A stretch of DNA of 64,000 bases from Shewanella japonica (lineage in GTDB: Bacteria; Pseudomonadota; Gammaproteobacteria; Enterobacterales; Shewanellaceae). The stretch is from positions 3,703,001 to 3,767,000 of the forward strand of contig NZ_CP020472.1 in NCBI RefSeq assembly GCF_002075795.1, given 5' to 3'. Positions 19,253-28,994 of this stretch are shown here, one piece after another (positions within the stretch are counted from its first letter, which is position 1; each line of letters starts with the position of its first letter). The position numbers were made by a program, and so were the translations under genes. The notes below the pieces were generated by a model that was not told where the DNA came from, ran no database searches, and was given only the letters and a program-made list of their open reading frames with translations.

Positions 19253-19280
19253 AAAAAAGGAGCTGAATGCTCCTTTTTTT
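19253..19280 (+). terminator. Rho-independent terminator of the YjiH gene
   Basis: An 11-bp stem (AAAAAAGGAGC / GCTCCTTTTTT) with TGAAT loop and T-run. A second hairpin (TTGAGTAA / TTACTCAA, 19228-19248) sits immediately before it. Confidence 0.9.
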
Positions 19281-19434
19281 ATGCGCTATTTTTAATCCGG
19301 TTGGTTCCTCTAACAACTGACTTATATTGGCAATCAAATACAGATAGCGTATTCTTAAGTGGTTATTTGAATGGTGAAATTAGCCCTTCCTTCCCTATTC
19401 AATTTAAATCGAGTGACAATCTAGGTAACATTTT

Positions 19435-19797
19435 ATGGATGAAAGAAGACAATACACTCGCACATTGTTTGCCGCGACAGCCACCCTCAGTTTTAACGAT
19501 AAAACCTATCGTACCAATATATTAGATCTCAGTATTAATGGCGCATTAGTATCAGAGCCAGAAGCCTTATCCCTCACATTAGGACAAAAAATTGGCTTAA
19601 GCTTTTTACTGCCTGAATCTGATATCGTCCTGAATATGGATACTGTACTCGTGCATCATAAAGGCCAGCAACTTGGGCTAGAGTGTCAGCACATTGACCT
19701 TGATAGCATTAGCCATTTAAAAAGAATCATAGAGTTGAACATTGGTGATGCTGAGTTATTGCACAGAGAATTAGCACAGTTGCTGCATCTAGATTAA
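19435..19797 (+). CDS. Single-domain PilZ protein (c-di-GMP binding)
   Basis: At 120 residues this is one PilZ domain. Both ligand motifs are intact: R5-xxx-R9 in MDERRQYTR and D31-x-S-xx-G36 in LDLSINGAL. Such stand-alone domains bind c-di-GMP and pass the signal to a partner. It starts at ATG 19435, which places the arginine motif at the very N-terminus as usual. It stands alone after the YjiH terminator. Confidence 0.9.
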   Translation: MDERRQYTRTLFAATATLSFNDKTYRTNILDLSINGALVSEPEALSLTLGQKIGLSFLLPESDIVLNMDTVLVHHKGQQLGLECQHIDLDSISHLKRIIELNIGDAELLHRELAQLLHLD

Positions 19798-19878
19798 GCA
19801 TCCCTATGTGTAGGTGAACACTCAATGCATCAAGATATCAACTTATCGATGCTTAATCTGGCTGTGACTCAAAGTCAG

Positions 19879-20730
19879 TTAAAGCCACCAGCTTGAATCG
19901 ATAGGTTTTTCGCTAAGGTAATCTTGGTTTTCTAAATGAATAATTGTTCGCTGGGGTAATTTCGCCTTTAAAATAGCGTCACTATAATATTTTAAAAATA
20001 ACTCCTGAAACGATAAGTCTTCAATGGCTCTTTGTAAGCCCTTCTCAATCCGCTCCGCCAACTCTGGATTCTGTTTATTCACAAACACATACATAGGCAA
20101 ATGATAAACAAGTGCTAGGTTAGGTTCGATAATGAGATCGGGCAAATCAGGGCCTAGCCTTTTCTTTTCAGCCCAAATCTCGCTCACCCCTCTTGGGAAG
20201 TAATCGAAACGCTTCGCTTGTAACATACGATACAAACTTTTCGCGGTGCCAACTTCCTGCGTTGGCAACTCGTTATGGCGTAAAACGTCTAAATCAGCCC
20301 AATGTGAGCCAAAGCCAGCAACAAATGAATGGCTTAGCTGATTTGCACTGTTAACTTGCTTAAATTTATCTTGATTATCTTGATGAATATACAGTAACCG
20401 ATACCCTAATAAGCCTTGCAACAATGGGACTTTTATCGGAATAAACATCTTTTCACGTTGCTTACTTGAAGCAAGAAAAGCGACATTGACTTCGCCTTGC
20501 TCCAACATTTTTAAACCGCGACCAGGGGTAACTTGCTCGGTAAATTGTACTCTAGCCTCAGGGTATTCAGCAGCCGTTTTATCCAATGCCATTTTTAATA
20601 ATTCAATATGGTACTGAAAGTGAAACTCATTTTGATATAAGCGCAAAACTTGAGGAGTGGACTCTTTAGCGAACAGACTTGTTGAGAAGACACACCACAA
20701 TAATAAACTGACTTTAAATCGAATAAACAC
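19879..20730 (-). CDS. Periplasmic solute-binding protein, SBP_bac_3-like
   Basis: The 283-residue protein has a signal peptide (about residues 1-21, FSTSLFAKES) and the two-lobe architecture of transporter substrate-binding domains, with GRGLKMLEQGEVNVAFLAS in lobe one. No ABC permease or ATPase is nearby, as for many Shewanella proteins of this kind that may act as stand-alone sensors or binding proteins. Ligand unknown. Confidence 0.78.
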   Translation of the reverse strand: MFIRFKVSLLLWCVFSTSLFAKESTPQVLRLYQNEFHFQYHIELLKMALDKTAAEYPEARVQFTEQVTPGRGLKMLEQGEVNVAFLASSKQREKMFIPIKVPLLQGLLGYRLLYIHQDNQDKFKQVNSANQLSHSFVAGFGSHWADLDVLRHNELPTQEVGTAKSLYRMLQAKRFDYFPRGVSEIWAEKKRLGPDLPDLIIEPNLALVYHLPMYVFVNKQNPELAERIEKGLQRAIEDLSFQELFLKYYSDAILKAKLPQRTIIHLENQDYLSEKPIDSSWWL

Positions 20731-20849
20731 TGCTATATTCCATTTTAAATGTGATGAGATTGAGTGAATGAGGCTTAACGTTACAAATAAATAAAGATTA
20801 TACCTTTGTTAATTTTAAACTTTCTAGCTTTTTCCGATTAAACCGCTCA

Positions 20850-20880
20850 ACGCTATTGTCAACACATGCTGACAATAGCG
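20850..20880 (-). terminator. Hairpin downstream of radA
   Basis: Near-perfect arms CGCTATTGTC and GACAATAGCG lie 16 bases past the radA stop. No T-run follows on the minus strand, so termination is uncertain. Confidence 0.4.
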
Positions 20881-20896
20881 TAAGCGATAAAACCAA

Positions 20897-22270
20897 CTAA
20901 TTAATTAACTCAAGTAATTCATGAATGGTTTTAATCGGATGAATTTTAGCGCCTAAACCTTCCATCGATTTATGATAATTACGATGCGGAATAAACACCT
21001 CTGTAAAGCCATGTTGTACCGCCTCTTTAACACGCGGTACACCGCTGTCGATTGGCCTAACATCACCATTTAAACTGAGTTCGCCCATAATGCATGTGGT
21101 TCTTGGTACCACAAAATCATTCAAGCTACTTAAGAGTGCTGTCACCAGTGCTAAATCAATACAGGTTTCTGACTCATCAATTTTTAACCCACCGACTAAA
21201 TTAAAATAAGTATCGTGATAAATTTTGGTTTTGGTGTGTTTACGTAATACGCCAGTGAGCATTTTAATTCGGTTCATATTTAAACCGACACAGACTCGCT
21301 GTGGAAATTCGCCTTCTGTTTCAGTTGTTAGGCATTGAATCTCAAGTAAAAGGTTGCGATTCCCCTTTCGAATACAGGTAATGGCAGCCCCAGGAGAATT
21401 GGTTGTAGACCCAGATAAGAAGATTTCACTCGGATTATCAACACTTATCATGCCACGTTCGGTCATTTTGAAAATACCCACAGTATCAACATCACCGAAT
21501 CGGTTTTTATTCGCACGTAGGGTTCTGATTTGACCATCATTACATTCAATATGAGTCAAACAATCTACAATGTGAATCAGTGTTTGCGGCCCAGCTGTTT
21601 CATTATTTTTATTGACGTGAGCCACTAAAAACATGGTCACATTATTTTGCTTACAATACTGTGTTAAGGCTTGGGCACTGCTTTTAACCTGTGAAGGCGA
21701 ACCTGGACTGCCATTCGCCGTTTCTGACACAACAGCTTGTATCGAATCAATCACAGCAAATTTAACTTTTTTGGCTTCAAGTTCTGCAATAATCGCTTCG
21801 ACACTGGTTTCAGCCATTAAATACAAGTTATCTTCGTTATAATTAAGCTTCAACCGATTAACTCGGTTCTTAAATTGGGATAACGACTCTTCAGCAGTAC
21901 AGTAGAGTGATGGCATGCTTTGAGACATTCTTGCAATCAGATCAGACAATAATGTGGTCTTACCCGCCCCTGGATCGCCTGAAATAATATTGACTGAGCC
22001 GGTCGTGAGCCCCCCACATAACACTCGATCTAATTCACCAATACCCGTTAATTTTTTCTCGGCTTCAAACTCTTCAACTTCACCGAGCTTTTTTGAACCT
22101 CCACCAACAGAGCCTGCGTAACCCGCCACTGAGTTTGCTGTAGATTTAACTGCTGCAATACGCACTTCAGAAATCGTATTCCACTCCTGACATGCACTAC
22201 ATTGCCCTTGCCATCGTGGAAAATCTTGCCCACATTCATTACATACAAACGCTGTTTTATTCTTTGCCAT
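20897..22270 (-). CDS. radA: DNA repair protein RadA
   Basis: RadA (457 residues; E. coli 460) is a RecA-like ATPase that promotes branch migration in recombinational repair. Visible are the N-terminal zinc finger (C10, C13, C24, C27), Walker A GDPGAGKTT near residue 98, the RadA-specific KNRFG motif, and a C-terminal Lon-like domain. In E. coli radA follows serB directly; here a PilZ gene and a hydrolase gene intervene. Confidence 0.97.
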   Translation of the reverse strand: MAKNKTAFVCNECGQDFPRWQGQCSACQEWNTISEVRIAAVKSTANSVAGYAGSVGGGSKKLGEVEEFEAEKKLTGIGELDRVLCGGLTTGSVNIISGDPGAGKTTLLSDLIARMSQSMPSLYCTAEESLSQFKNRVNRLKLNYNEDNLYLMAETSVEAIIAELEAKKVKFAVIDSIQAVVSETANGSPGSPSQVKSSAQALTQYCKQNNVTMFLVAHVNKNNETAGPQTLIHIVDCLTHIECNDGQIRTLRANKNRFGDVDTVGIFKMTERGMISVDNPSEIFLSGSTTNSPGAAITCIRKGNRNLLLEIQCLTTETEGEFPQRVCVGLNMNRIKMLTGVLRKHTKTKIYHDTYFNLVGGLKIDESETCIDLALVTALLSSLNDFVVPRTTCIMGELSLNGDVRPIDSGVPRVKEAVQHGFTEVFIPHRNYHKSMEGLGAKIHPIKTIHELLELIN

Positions 22271-22477
22271 GCTTCAATGTCATTTCGTTTAGAGTTAAAC
22301 CAATTTGATAATGAATGAATTATCAATTCATTTATAATATATTTTAATGATTATCTTACTTGCTTTAACAGGCACATAATTTAAATTTATATAAAGTAAG
22401 CTTACTTTAGGCCGATAAGATTAACAGTCAGGCTTATATTTATCACCTATATCTCGTATCTAAACTGAAAAGAGCTA

Positions 22478-24877
22478 ATGAGCATAGAAGACCATAGTCA
22501 GCTAATAGAACAACTCAAGCCGCTATTAATGGAGCCCGACTTCAAAGAGGTCTTTGAAAAACTCACCATCGATGAGTCTAACTCTACTCGCTTTTTAGTT
22601 AAAATGGAGCTCAACCGCCTTTCAGCCAGTTGCACCCGAATTATTGATTTACGAGATAAATCTGAACTTCAATGTGAAGAAGTGACCGTTGCTAAACAGC
22701 GACATTTTCTTGATGAGCCCGCTAAACTTTCCCTTGTTCAAGCTCTTGGACTATACCGTAATAAATATACTGTTGGCGTATACGAGCATGTCCTGAGCCA
22801 ACACAAACTTCGCAAAGAAAGCCTTCGCAAAACAGAACAAGAACCCACTGAAGAGTTATCTGAACTCGTCGTCCCTGGTGTTGTATTAGGGAGCTACTTC
22901 AGTCGCAGCGAAGAGAGAATGAATTATTCCATTCGTATTTCTGCATCACAAGATGGCGGCGGCGAAGTCTTAGGTGCCAGTTTAGATTTATCCGTGGGTG
23001 GCGCTAGAGTTCGTTTACCCGCCAAACATCGCTTTGACCAAGATAAACCACTTAGAGTAAAACTACTTGAGCTTAATGAAGAGTTCTTTTTCGAAGATTT
23101 ACAACATGGTGTAGATTATCAAATTGTTGATATACAAAATAAAGATGACAGCGCCATCATGCGCCTTAAGCGTCTTGGAGATAGCAAAGAATTAGACAAA
23201 CTACTCAGTCAGCTCATTCGCGGTTACAAGTTTCGCTACAAAGTTGATGTCAATGATGTCATCGTCAATGCCACCGGCTTAGGGTTTGAGCGTCACTATT
23301 TACCTATGTTGTCACACATGCCGCTGTATCTGTCTGTTGAAAATGGGAAGCCATTTATCAGTCATCAGTTACTCAGTCGTGGCAACCAGCCTATATTGCA
23401 GTATTTTATTGACGAAAACGAAGTTAACCAATTACCTAACTTCCTCACCAATAATCGATTAGTTAACTTAATCAAGTCGCCTGATAAAGCAGATCACAGT
23501 CTATTCTTTTGTTTTACCCATAGTAATAAAGGCATTACTCAGTATTTTTCAGCCACCTTACATGAACTAAAAAAGCATCAGGCTATGCAGCTCTTTTTCG
23601 GTTTTGGGGCCTCTAAATCCAGCTGGCGAATTTTTAAAGTATGCCAACAAAAGGTAGATCATAAGCTTAATTATAAAACCTCGACACTGCCTGGTGATGA
23701 GCAGCAATACTCAGCGTTAACAGAGCAACAACTGGCTCGTTTTGCCTATACATTACAGCTTATAGACTTAACTAATGAAGATATTAGACCAAACTATCGT
23801 GCTTGGTTTAATGAAGGCGATAACGTCAATCAACTTAAAATCTTTAATCAAAAGAAACTGACTAAAAATACGATAAAAAGATTATCAATGCCTTTCAGCG
23901 AGCGTAGACGAGAAGCACGCTTTGCCTTTAAAACCATTATAGAAATTGAGCATAATGGTAAGAAGTCTCGTGGGATTTCCCATGATATCTCATCACGTGG
24001 TATCCAGTTTACCTTAGAGGATGATACTCAGTTTAGCAGTGCAACAGATGTCATATTGAGTTTTCCTAAGTTGCAGGAAATCGCTGGAAAAATGCAATTA
24101 AGCCAACTGCCATATCGACTTATTCGTGCTCGCACTCAAGGTAATAAGAAACAGCAAACTTTGCATTTATCCGCATTAATCGGTCATGAACCGCACCAAG
24201 GAGTGGAGTTTCTCAATAAACTAATCAACCATAACCGAGATAAATTTGAGCAGCTTTCAGAAGATGAGGGCGAGCTAAAAGAACTGGCTGATGGGATGAA
24301 AAATTTATTGCTTCGACAACTAGTCAGTGTGCCTTACTTTGTTGAAAAAACGAAAAAGTCAGCTCAATTAGCCTGCATTGGAATTGGCACCAAAACCGAC
24401 GATATTAGTCATTTATTTGCAGCGGGCTCAACTACACCACTCAGCTTCAACCTCACGCCATTGTTTAATGAAACCGAGTTTAAACAGCTCATTATTGATC
24501 CTGTCAGATCAATGAAGCCCATAGACGGCATGCAGTACTTTGAGGTTTTTCTGCAGATATCAAGGCAAGGTCGAGGAGCAATTAACATTCAATCACAGTT
24601 AGTCAGTGATTTTAGCCATCGCAGTGCACAAATAAAATTTATTAGTCATGCACAAGCTGTAGGCAAGTTTATGGCATTGAGGATTTATTTGGGCGCAACA
24701 GAAAAACCTGATATGAGCTATATTCGCCGTGAAATGGAATACATTACTATCCATGCCAGCCATAGAGCTAAAGCCTTAGAGGAACGTTTGTGGCGAATTA
24801 TTGGTAGTGGTGAACTGTTAGATATTACATCTGAAGTCGAGGTCAGGTTTCCAGAGCTGCATTTACTAGAAGATTAG
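22478..24877 (+). CDS. Large protein with two PilZ modules
   Basis: This 799-residue soluble protein has two PilZ-like segments. The first (about residues 140-240) has LDLSVGGARV but a poor arginine motif (RSEERMNYS). The second (about 474-580) has both RRREAR and HDISSRG, so it is the better c-di-GMP binder. The stretches before, between and after (1-130, 240-470, 590-799) are not recognised; no enzyme domain or membrane helix is evident. It is divergent from radA. A c-di-GMP receptor role is inferred from the second motif pair. Confidence 0.82.
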   Translation: MSIEDHSQLIEQLKPLLMEPDFKEVFEKLTIDESNSTRFLVKMELNRLSASCTRIIDLRDKSELQCEEVTVAKQRHFLDEPAKLSLVQALGLYRNKYTVGVYEHVLSQHKLRKESLRKTEQEPTEELSELVVPGVVLGSYFSRSEERMNYSIRISASQDGGGEVLGASLDLSVGGARVRLPAKHRFDQDKPLRVKLLELNEEFFFEDLQHGVDYQIVDIQNKDDSAIMRLKRLGDSKELDKLLSQLIRGYKFRYKVDVNDVIVNATGLGFERHYLPMLSHMPLYLSVENGKPFISHQLLSRGNQPILQYFIDENEVNQLPNFLTNNRLVNLIKSPDKADHSLFFCFTHSNKGITQYFSATLHELKKHQAMQLFFGFGASKSSWRIFKVCQQKVDHKLNYKTSTLPGDEQQYSALTEQQLARFAYTLQLIDLTNEDIRPNYRAWFNEGDNVNQLKIFNQKKLTKNTIKRLSMPFSERRREARFAFKTIIEIEHNGKKSRGISHDISSRGIQFTLEDDTQFSSATDVILSFPKLQEIAGKMQLSQLPYRLIRARTQGNKKQQTLHLSALIGHEPHQGVEFLNKLINHNRDKFEQLSEDEGELKELADGMKNLLLRQLVSVPYFVEKTKKSAQLACIGIGTKTDDISHLFAAGSTTPLSFNLTPLFNETEFKQLIIDPVRSMKPIDGMQYFEVFLQISRQGRGAINIQSQLVSDFSHRSAQIKFISHAQAVGKFMALRIYLGATEKPDMSYIRREMEYITIHASHRAKALEERLWRIIGSGELLDITSEVEVRFPELHLLED

Positions 24878-24943
24878 CCGTCAAAACCCGCCTATCACAA
24901 GCTTAATATCGTTATGAGTTTATAGTCGTTTTTACTATTTTGT

Positions 24944-25837
24944 TTAAAATCGATTATACCAATCACTCACTAATGGAAAGTGATCCAAAACAGCCACTTT
25001 ATCAGTCAGCATTCCTCCATGGGTATAGTCACGCTTAAAACCTTTTCGTTTTGACAAGAGTGTATAATCAGCGTTTTCTAAACCACACTCAAGCATCATG
25101 TCTTTTACGTCTCTAGGGTTTCCTAGTACGTAATCTTTTTGAGCAGCGATAAACCAGGTTTTCGGCCAGCTGATACCTTTAACCGCTTCGGAATAATCGA
25201 AGTGATCTTCAGCGTCTACCCAATCACCACCTACCCAGTCAATCGTCTGTAATAATGATTGCCTGCTTTCATTATCCATCCCTATCCGGTATTTATCTGC
25301 CGCTAAGTAACCTTGATATTGCGTCATTAATGGAGCAAGTCTGTTCCAAAATACATCCACCATCATCGTTTTTCTTAATGATTTAACCTTAATGGTTCGC
25401 TTGGTACCAAAAGTAACAAATGAGGCAACCTCAGGGCGTAATGACTCAAATCGAATATAACAGCTCGCCATTAATACGCCCCCCCATGAATGAGCGCACC
25501 AATGCACTTTATCCGCGCCAGTTTGGGATAGGATAAATTGATGAGCTAAAGGGATTTGCTCCAAAATCACCTCTGTTTGTCCCAGAGAATATGAAGCATT
25601 AATTCTAGGCTCACTCAAGCCTCTTCCTGCAGTATCAAGCACATAAACATCATAGCCCTGCTCAGCCAAATAACAGGCAAGACCTCGCCCTGATGGACTA
25701 TAAAAAACCCGTCCGTTCGACATCGCGCCGTGAAGCATCAGTATAGGTTCTCGAGAAGCAATTGGCATAGAGGGCTTGATATGTCGAAGGTGTAACTTGC
25801 CATCACGATATGGCAGAAAGTGAGATTCTTGCTTCAT
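24944..25837 (-). CDS. Alpha/beta hydrolase
   Basis: The 297-residue alpha/beta-hydrolase shows an oxyanion-hole strand (ILMLHGAMSNG), nucleophile elbow HSWGG with Ser near 116, and a late TH(G)GM histidine. No signal peptide is visible. The esterase, lipase or peptidase substrate cannot be told. It lies between the PilZ gene (convergent) and serB. Confidence 0.85.
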   Translation of the reverse strand: MKQESHFLPYRDGKLHLRHIKPSMPIASREPILMLHGAMSNGRVFYSPSGRGLACYLAEQGYDVYVLDTAGRGLSEPRINASYSLGQTEVILEQIPLAHQFILSQTGADKVHWCAHSWGGVLMASCYIRFESLRPEVASFVTFGTKRTIKVKSLRKTMMVDVFWNRLAPLMTQYQGYLAADKYRIGMDNESRQSLLQTIDWVGGDWVDAEDHFDYSEAVKGISWPKTWFIAAQKDYVLGNPRDVKDMMLECGLENADYTLLSKRKGFKRDYTHGGMLTDKVAVLDHFPLVSDWYNRF

Positions 25838-25971
25838 TGGTATTGGTAAGTTTTATCAGCAGAAAGGAATATACCTAGGTTAAACAGCATAAATGTTAAC
25901 TTCAAGTTAATTAGAGTAAAAAATCTAATCAATAATATAAGCGACGGTTCAGTTCTTTCTATAAGCCAACA

Positions 25972-26006
25972 AAAACCGCATTACTACTTAACAGTAATGC
26001 GGTTTT
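25972..26006 (-). terminator. Rho-independent terminator of serB
   Basis: Perfect 14-bp arms (AAAACCGCATTACT and complement) with a 7-nt loop lie 58 bases past the serB stop, with the stem ending in A/T runs on both sides. Confidence 0.9.
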
Positions 26007-26063
26007 AAAATTAACAACCTCACCTGGTTAACCTCCAGCTAAGCAGGCTATCCTAGTGGCGAG

Positions 26064-27059
26064 TTAACCTTGAAGGTGGAATACTAAACAGCGTAAATCT
26101 AATCGCTGTATACTCGCATTTGATGCTGCTAATAACTTAGGTTTAGCATGGAATGCAATACCATAATCTGCCGCCTTAACCATTGGAATATCATTGGCTC
26201 CATCACCAATAGCCACTCGTTGACCTGCAGCTATTTGCCATTTAGCAGCGCTTTTATCTATCACATCGGCTTTATATTGCGCATCGACAACCTCACCAGT
26301 CACCTCACCTGTTAGCTTTCCATCTTCGATGACTAACTCATTAGCATAGGCAGCATCTAACCCCAGTAAGTCTTTTAAATGGCCAACAAACGGCGTAAAT
26401 CCACCTGATGCTAGCACCAGCTTCCAGTCATTAGGCTTTAATTCAGCCACAATAGACTCAAGCCCAGGCATTAGCGGTAAATCCTGACAAAGCTGATTAA
26501 TAATACTGTCACTCGCCCCTGCAAGCTTGCTTACTCGAAGACGAAGACTTTCTTCAAAATCAAGTTCACCTTGCATTGCTCTTTCTGTTACTTCTGAAAC
26601 AGCTTCACCAACTCCAGCCATCGCGGCCAATTCATCAATACACTCAATTTGAATCGCAGTCGAGTCCATATCCATCACCAATAAGCCCGGTTTAAATATA
26701 CTCGGCAATGCTTGTGTGACTTCAAATAGCTCTGCATTACTGTCAATAGGAAAGCATTCAATTAATTGCGCTAACCGAGAGGATGAAGCGATCTCAAACC
26801 CTTTTAGCTCGTTATGGCGCATTAACACAGCCACAGAACAATCCTGATTAAGATGATTCAACCACGAAGACACAGCATCAAAATCTACCTCATCAAAAAT
26901 GACCCGAAACCGATGCGGTTGTTTAACTTGGATATTATTGAGAAATTCGTCTTCAAAGTAGCGAGTTAAGCTAAAATCTCCATGAGAAAAAGAGCCATCT
27001 TCCCCTGAAAATAACCAGGTTAGAGCATTAGAGTTTTTCTGACTTTCCATCGACTGCAT
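26064..27059 (-). CDS. serB: Phosphoserine phosphatase SerB
   Basis: SerB (331 residues; E. coli 322) removes phosphate from 3-phosphoserine in the last step of serine synthesis. The HAD nucleophile motif DMDSTAIQIECIDELA lies near residue 128, ASGGFTPF is motif II, and GDGANDIPM is the metal-binding motif. An N-terminal ACT-like region precedes. The divergent ytjB next door is the same arrangement as in E. coli. Confidence 0.97.
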   Translation of the reverse strand: MQSMESQKNSNALTWLFSGEDGSFSHGDFSLTRYFEDEFLNNIQVKQPHRFRVIFDEVDFDAVSSWLNHLNQDCSVAVLMRHNELKGFEIASSSRLAQLIECFPIDSNAELFEVTQALPSIFKPGLLVMDMDSTAIQIECIDELAAMAGVGEAVSEVTERAMQGELDFEESLRLRVSKLAGASDSIINQLCQDLPLMPGLESIVAELKPNDWKLVLASGGFTPFVGHLKDLLGLDAAYANELVIEDGKLTGEVTGEVVDAQYKADVIDKSAAKWQIAAGQRVAIGDGANDIPMVKAADYGIAFHAKPKLLAASNASIQRLDLRCLVFHLQG

Positions 27060-27137
27060 TTCCTCAATGATTGCGACTATCTACAATTAAATATTTCGAT
27101 TAGTATTAATTAAATAGAAAAAACACCAAGGATTAAA

Positions 27138-28073
27138 GTGATTTTTGTTAAAGGTCTTAAGAAAAGTCAAAAAATCAGCAGATTAATTCAAATCGTGATT
27201 GCGATAATCTTGTTAATTGGGCTAACTCATTTATGGAAATCTAGCCTCAACAACGGGCAACAATTGCTCAATTCGCAAACGCAGATTATGGCAAGACTAT
27301 TAGCCCAACAAGCGGCAAATGGTGCGGCGCCAGCGATGTTTTTACAAAATGATGAACAGCTACAGTGGCTTGCAAATGCCCTCATCGATGACCCTAAAGT
27401 CATGTCCGTCCACATTTATGACGCTCAAGGTGTTAGGCTTGCTTTCGCTCAATCGGTCAGCGAAGAAGCACTTGATGCCGATGATGAAGAACTTAAAGAG
27501 TTACTCTCGCCTTATCCGCCAATGATTGAAAATGTACTCCAAGGTGACAACAACCTAGGCTACATTGAAGTACGGGTAAACTTGCGAATATTCTTCGACG
27601 AAATCAAAACCTTGTATCAAGAAAATATGAAGCTACAACAAACCATGTTAATTGTGGCTGGAATTATAGGCTTGCTTCTCTCTCGCGCCCTGTCATTTAA
27701 ACGAGCTGACTTTGACCGACGTAAAACTCGAGCTAAACAAGGAAGAAAGAACAGTCATTTATTACAGCTTAATCAAAGTGACTCAGTCGATGGTATAGAT
27801 GATGACATGAATGATGGTATGGATGATGGTATGGATAGCAGAGAAGATCTGAAAGACCACATCCCCTCAGGTGAGCATGCAGAACTCAGTGATACTGAAT
27901 TGGCCGATATTGAATATCAAGAACTAAATGATTTGAATCAAGGTAGCCAAACGACTACTGATACGAAAAATAAAGGTGCCAAAGCGCAAGCCTCTAAATC
28001 GCCTAAAGCATCTAACTCATCTAGCGCCGCCAAATCACGAGAAGAGCAGAAAGATAAATCCGAGCCAAAGTAA
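27138..28073 (+). CDS. ytjB: AhpA/YtjB family membrane protein with acidic C-terminal extension
   Basis: The first 190 residues match YtjB/SMP: an N-terminal helix (about 14-31), an extracytoplasmic domain and a second helix (about 170-187). E. coli YtjB is 214 residues; here about 110 more follow, rich in D, E, S, K and with DGMDDGMD repeats. GTG 27138 is the start, with AAGG 6 bases upstream. The function of this serB-linked family is unclear. Confidence 0.85.
   Translation: MIFVKGLKKSQKISRLIQIVIAIILLIGLTHLWKSSLNNGQQLLNSQTQIMARLLAQQAANGAAPAMFLQNDEQLQWLANALIDDPKVMSVHIYDAQGVRLAFAQSVSEEALDADDEELKELLSPYPPMIENVLQGDNNLGYIEVRVNLRIFFDEIKTLYQENMKLQQTMLIVAGIIGLLLSRALSFKRADFDRRKTRAKQGRKNSHLLQLNQSDSVDGIDDDMNDGMDDGMDSREDLKDHIPSGEHAELSDTELADIEYQELNDLNQGSQTTTDTKNKGAKAQASKSPKASNSSSAAKSREEQKDKSEPK
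27810..27833 (+). repeat. 12-bp in-frame tandem repeat in ytjB
   Basis: Two copies of [A/G]ATGATGGTATG in tandem, preceded by a diverged copy, encode (N/D)DGM units. Copy number changes would keep the frame. Confidence 0.7.
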
Positions 28074-28108
28074 GCTATTTAGCTTTATCTTAGCTCTTTT
28101 AAACAACA

Positions 28109-28140
28109 AAAAAGGGATAACATCACTGTTATCCCTTTTT
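28109..28140. terminator. Bidirectional terminator between ytjB and deoD
   Basis: Perfect 14-bp stem (AAAAAGGGATAACA and complement) with TCAC loop, flanked by A and T runs, between convergent ytjB and deoD. Confidence 0.92.
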
Positions 28141-28158
28141 ATCAAACTTTAAAATAAA

Positions 28159-28869
28159 TTAAAGTGTGATAGCAGCATCTAATGTCATCACAATCATATC
28201 GTTGAACGTAGTTTGACGCTCATCTGATGATGTTTTTTCACCGGTTCTGATGTGGTCAGAAACAGTAACAACACATAAAGCTTTAGCGCCTAATTCGTGT
28301 GCAACACCGTAAAGACCGGCAGCTTCCATTTCGACACCTAATACACCCATTTTTTCCATTGTATCGAACATTGAAGGATCTGGAGTGTAGAATAAATCTG
28401 CAGAGAAAACGTTACCAACACGGATTTTAGTACCGTGTGTTTTAGCTGACTCAATAACAGCATTCATTAAGCCGTAGTCCGCGATAGCAGCGAAGTCTTG
28501 GCCTTTAAAACGAAGACGGTTAGCTTGTGAATCAGTACATGCACCCATACCAATAATCACGTCACGAACTTTAACGTCTGTGCTGATTGCACCACAAGTA
28601 CCAACACGAATAAGGTTTTTAACACCGTATTCTTTGATTAGCTCGTGAGCATAAATTGAACATGAAGGAATACCCATACCTGAACCCATAACAGAGATAC
28701 GAGTCCCTTTATAAGTACCAGTAAAACCGAACATGTTACGAACGTCAGTCACTTGCTCAACATTTTCTAAGAACGTTTCAGCAATGTATTTTGCACGTAA
28801 TGGATCGCCTGGAAATAAAACTGTTTCGCCAAAAGCACCTTCAACAGCATTAATATGTGGTGTAGCCAT
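28159..28869 (-). CDS. deoD: Purine nucleoside phosphorylase DeoD
   Basis: DeoD (236 residues) splits purine (deoxy)nucleosides with phosphate into base and (deoxy)ribose-1-phosphate. It has the hexameric PNP-type start [27 protein letters not shown] and the SDHIRTGE loop with catalytic-type Asp205. It is the last gene of deoCABD, separated from deoB by a 125-base gap containing a large hairpin. Confidence 0.97.
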   Translation of the reverse strand: MATPHINAVEGAFGETVLFPGDPLRAKYIAETFLENVEQVTDVRNMFGFTGTYKGTRISVMGSGMGIPSCSIYAHELIKEYGVKNLIRVGTCGAISTDVKVRDVIIGMGACTDSQANRLRFKGQDFAAIADYGLMNAVIESAKTHGTKIRVGNVFSADLFYTPDPSMFDTMEKMGVLGVEMEAAGLYGVAHELGAKALCVVTVSDHIRTGEKTSSDERQTTFNDMIVMTLDAAITL

Positions 28870-28905
28870 GAAAAACCCCTATATTTTTATATTAAATCTT
28901 TAATA

Positions 28906-28936
28906 TGAGTAATTAAGTCATCCCCTTAATTACTCA
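28906..28936. repeat. 12-bp perfect inverted repeat between deoB and deoD
   Basis: TGAGTAATTAAG and its exact complement flank a 7-base loop, 37 bases before the deoD ATG. On the deo transcript it forms a stable hairpin with GGGATGA in the loop and no U-run. It could set deoD expression, mRNA processing or termination. Confidence 0.7.
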
Positions 28937-28994
28937 GTGCGATTCTACTATATTTATTAACAAAATAGCGTTAGAAGATAATAATCTTTTATTG

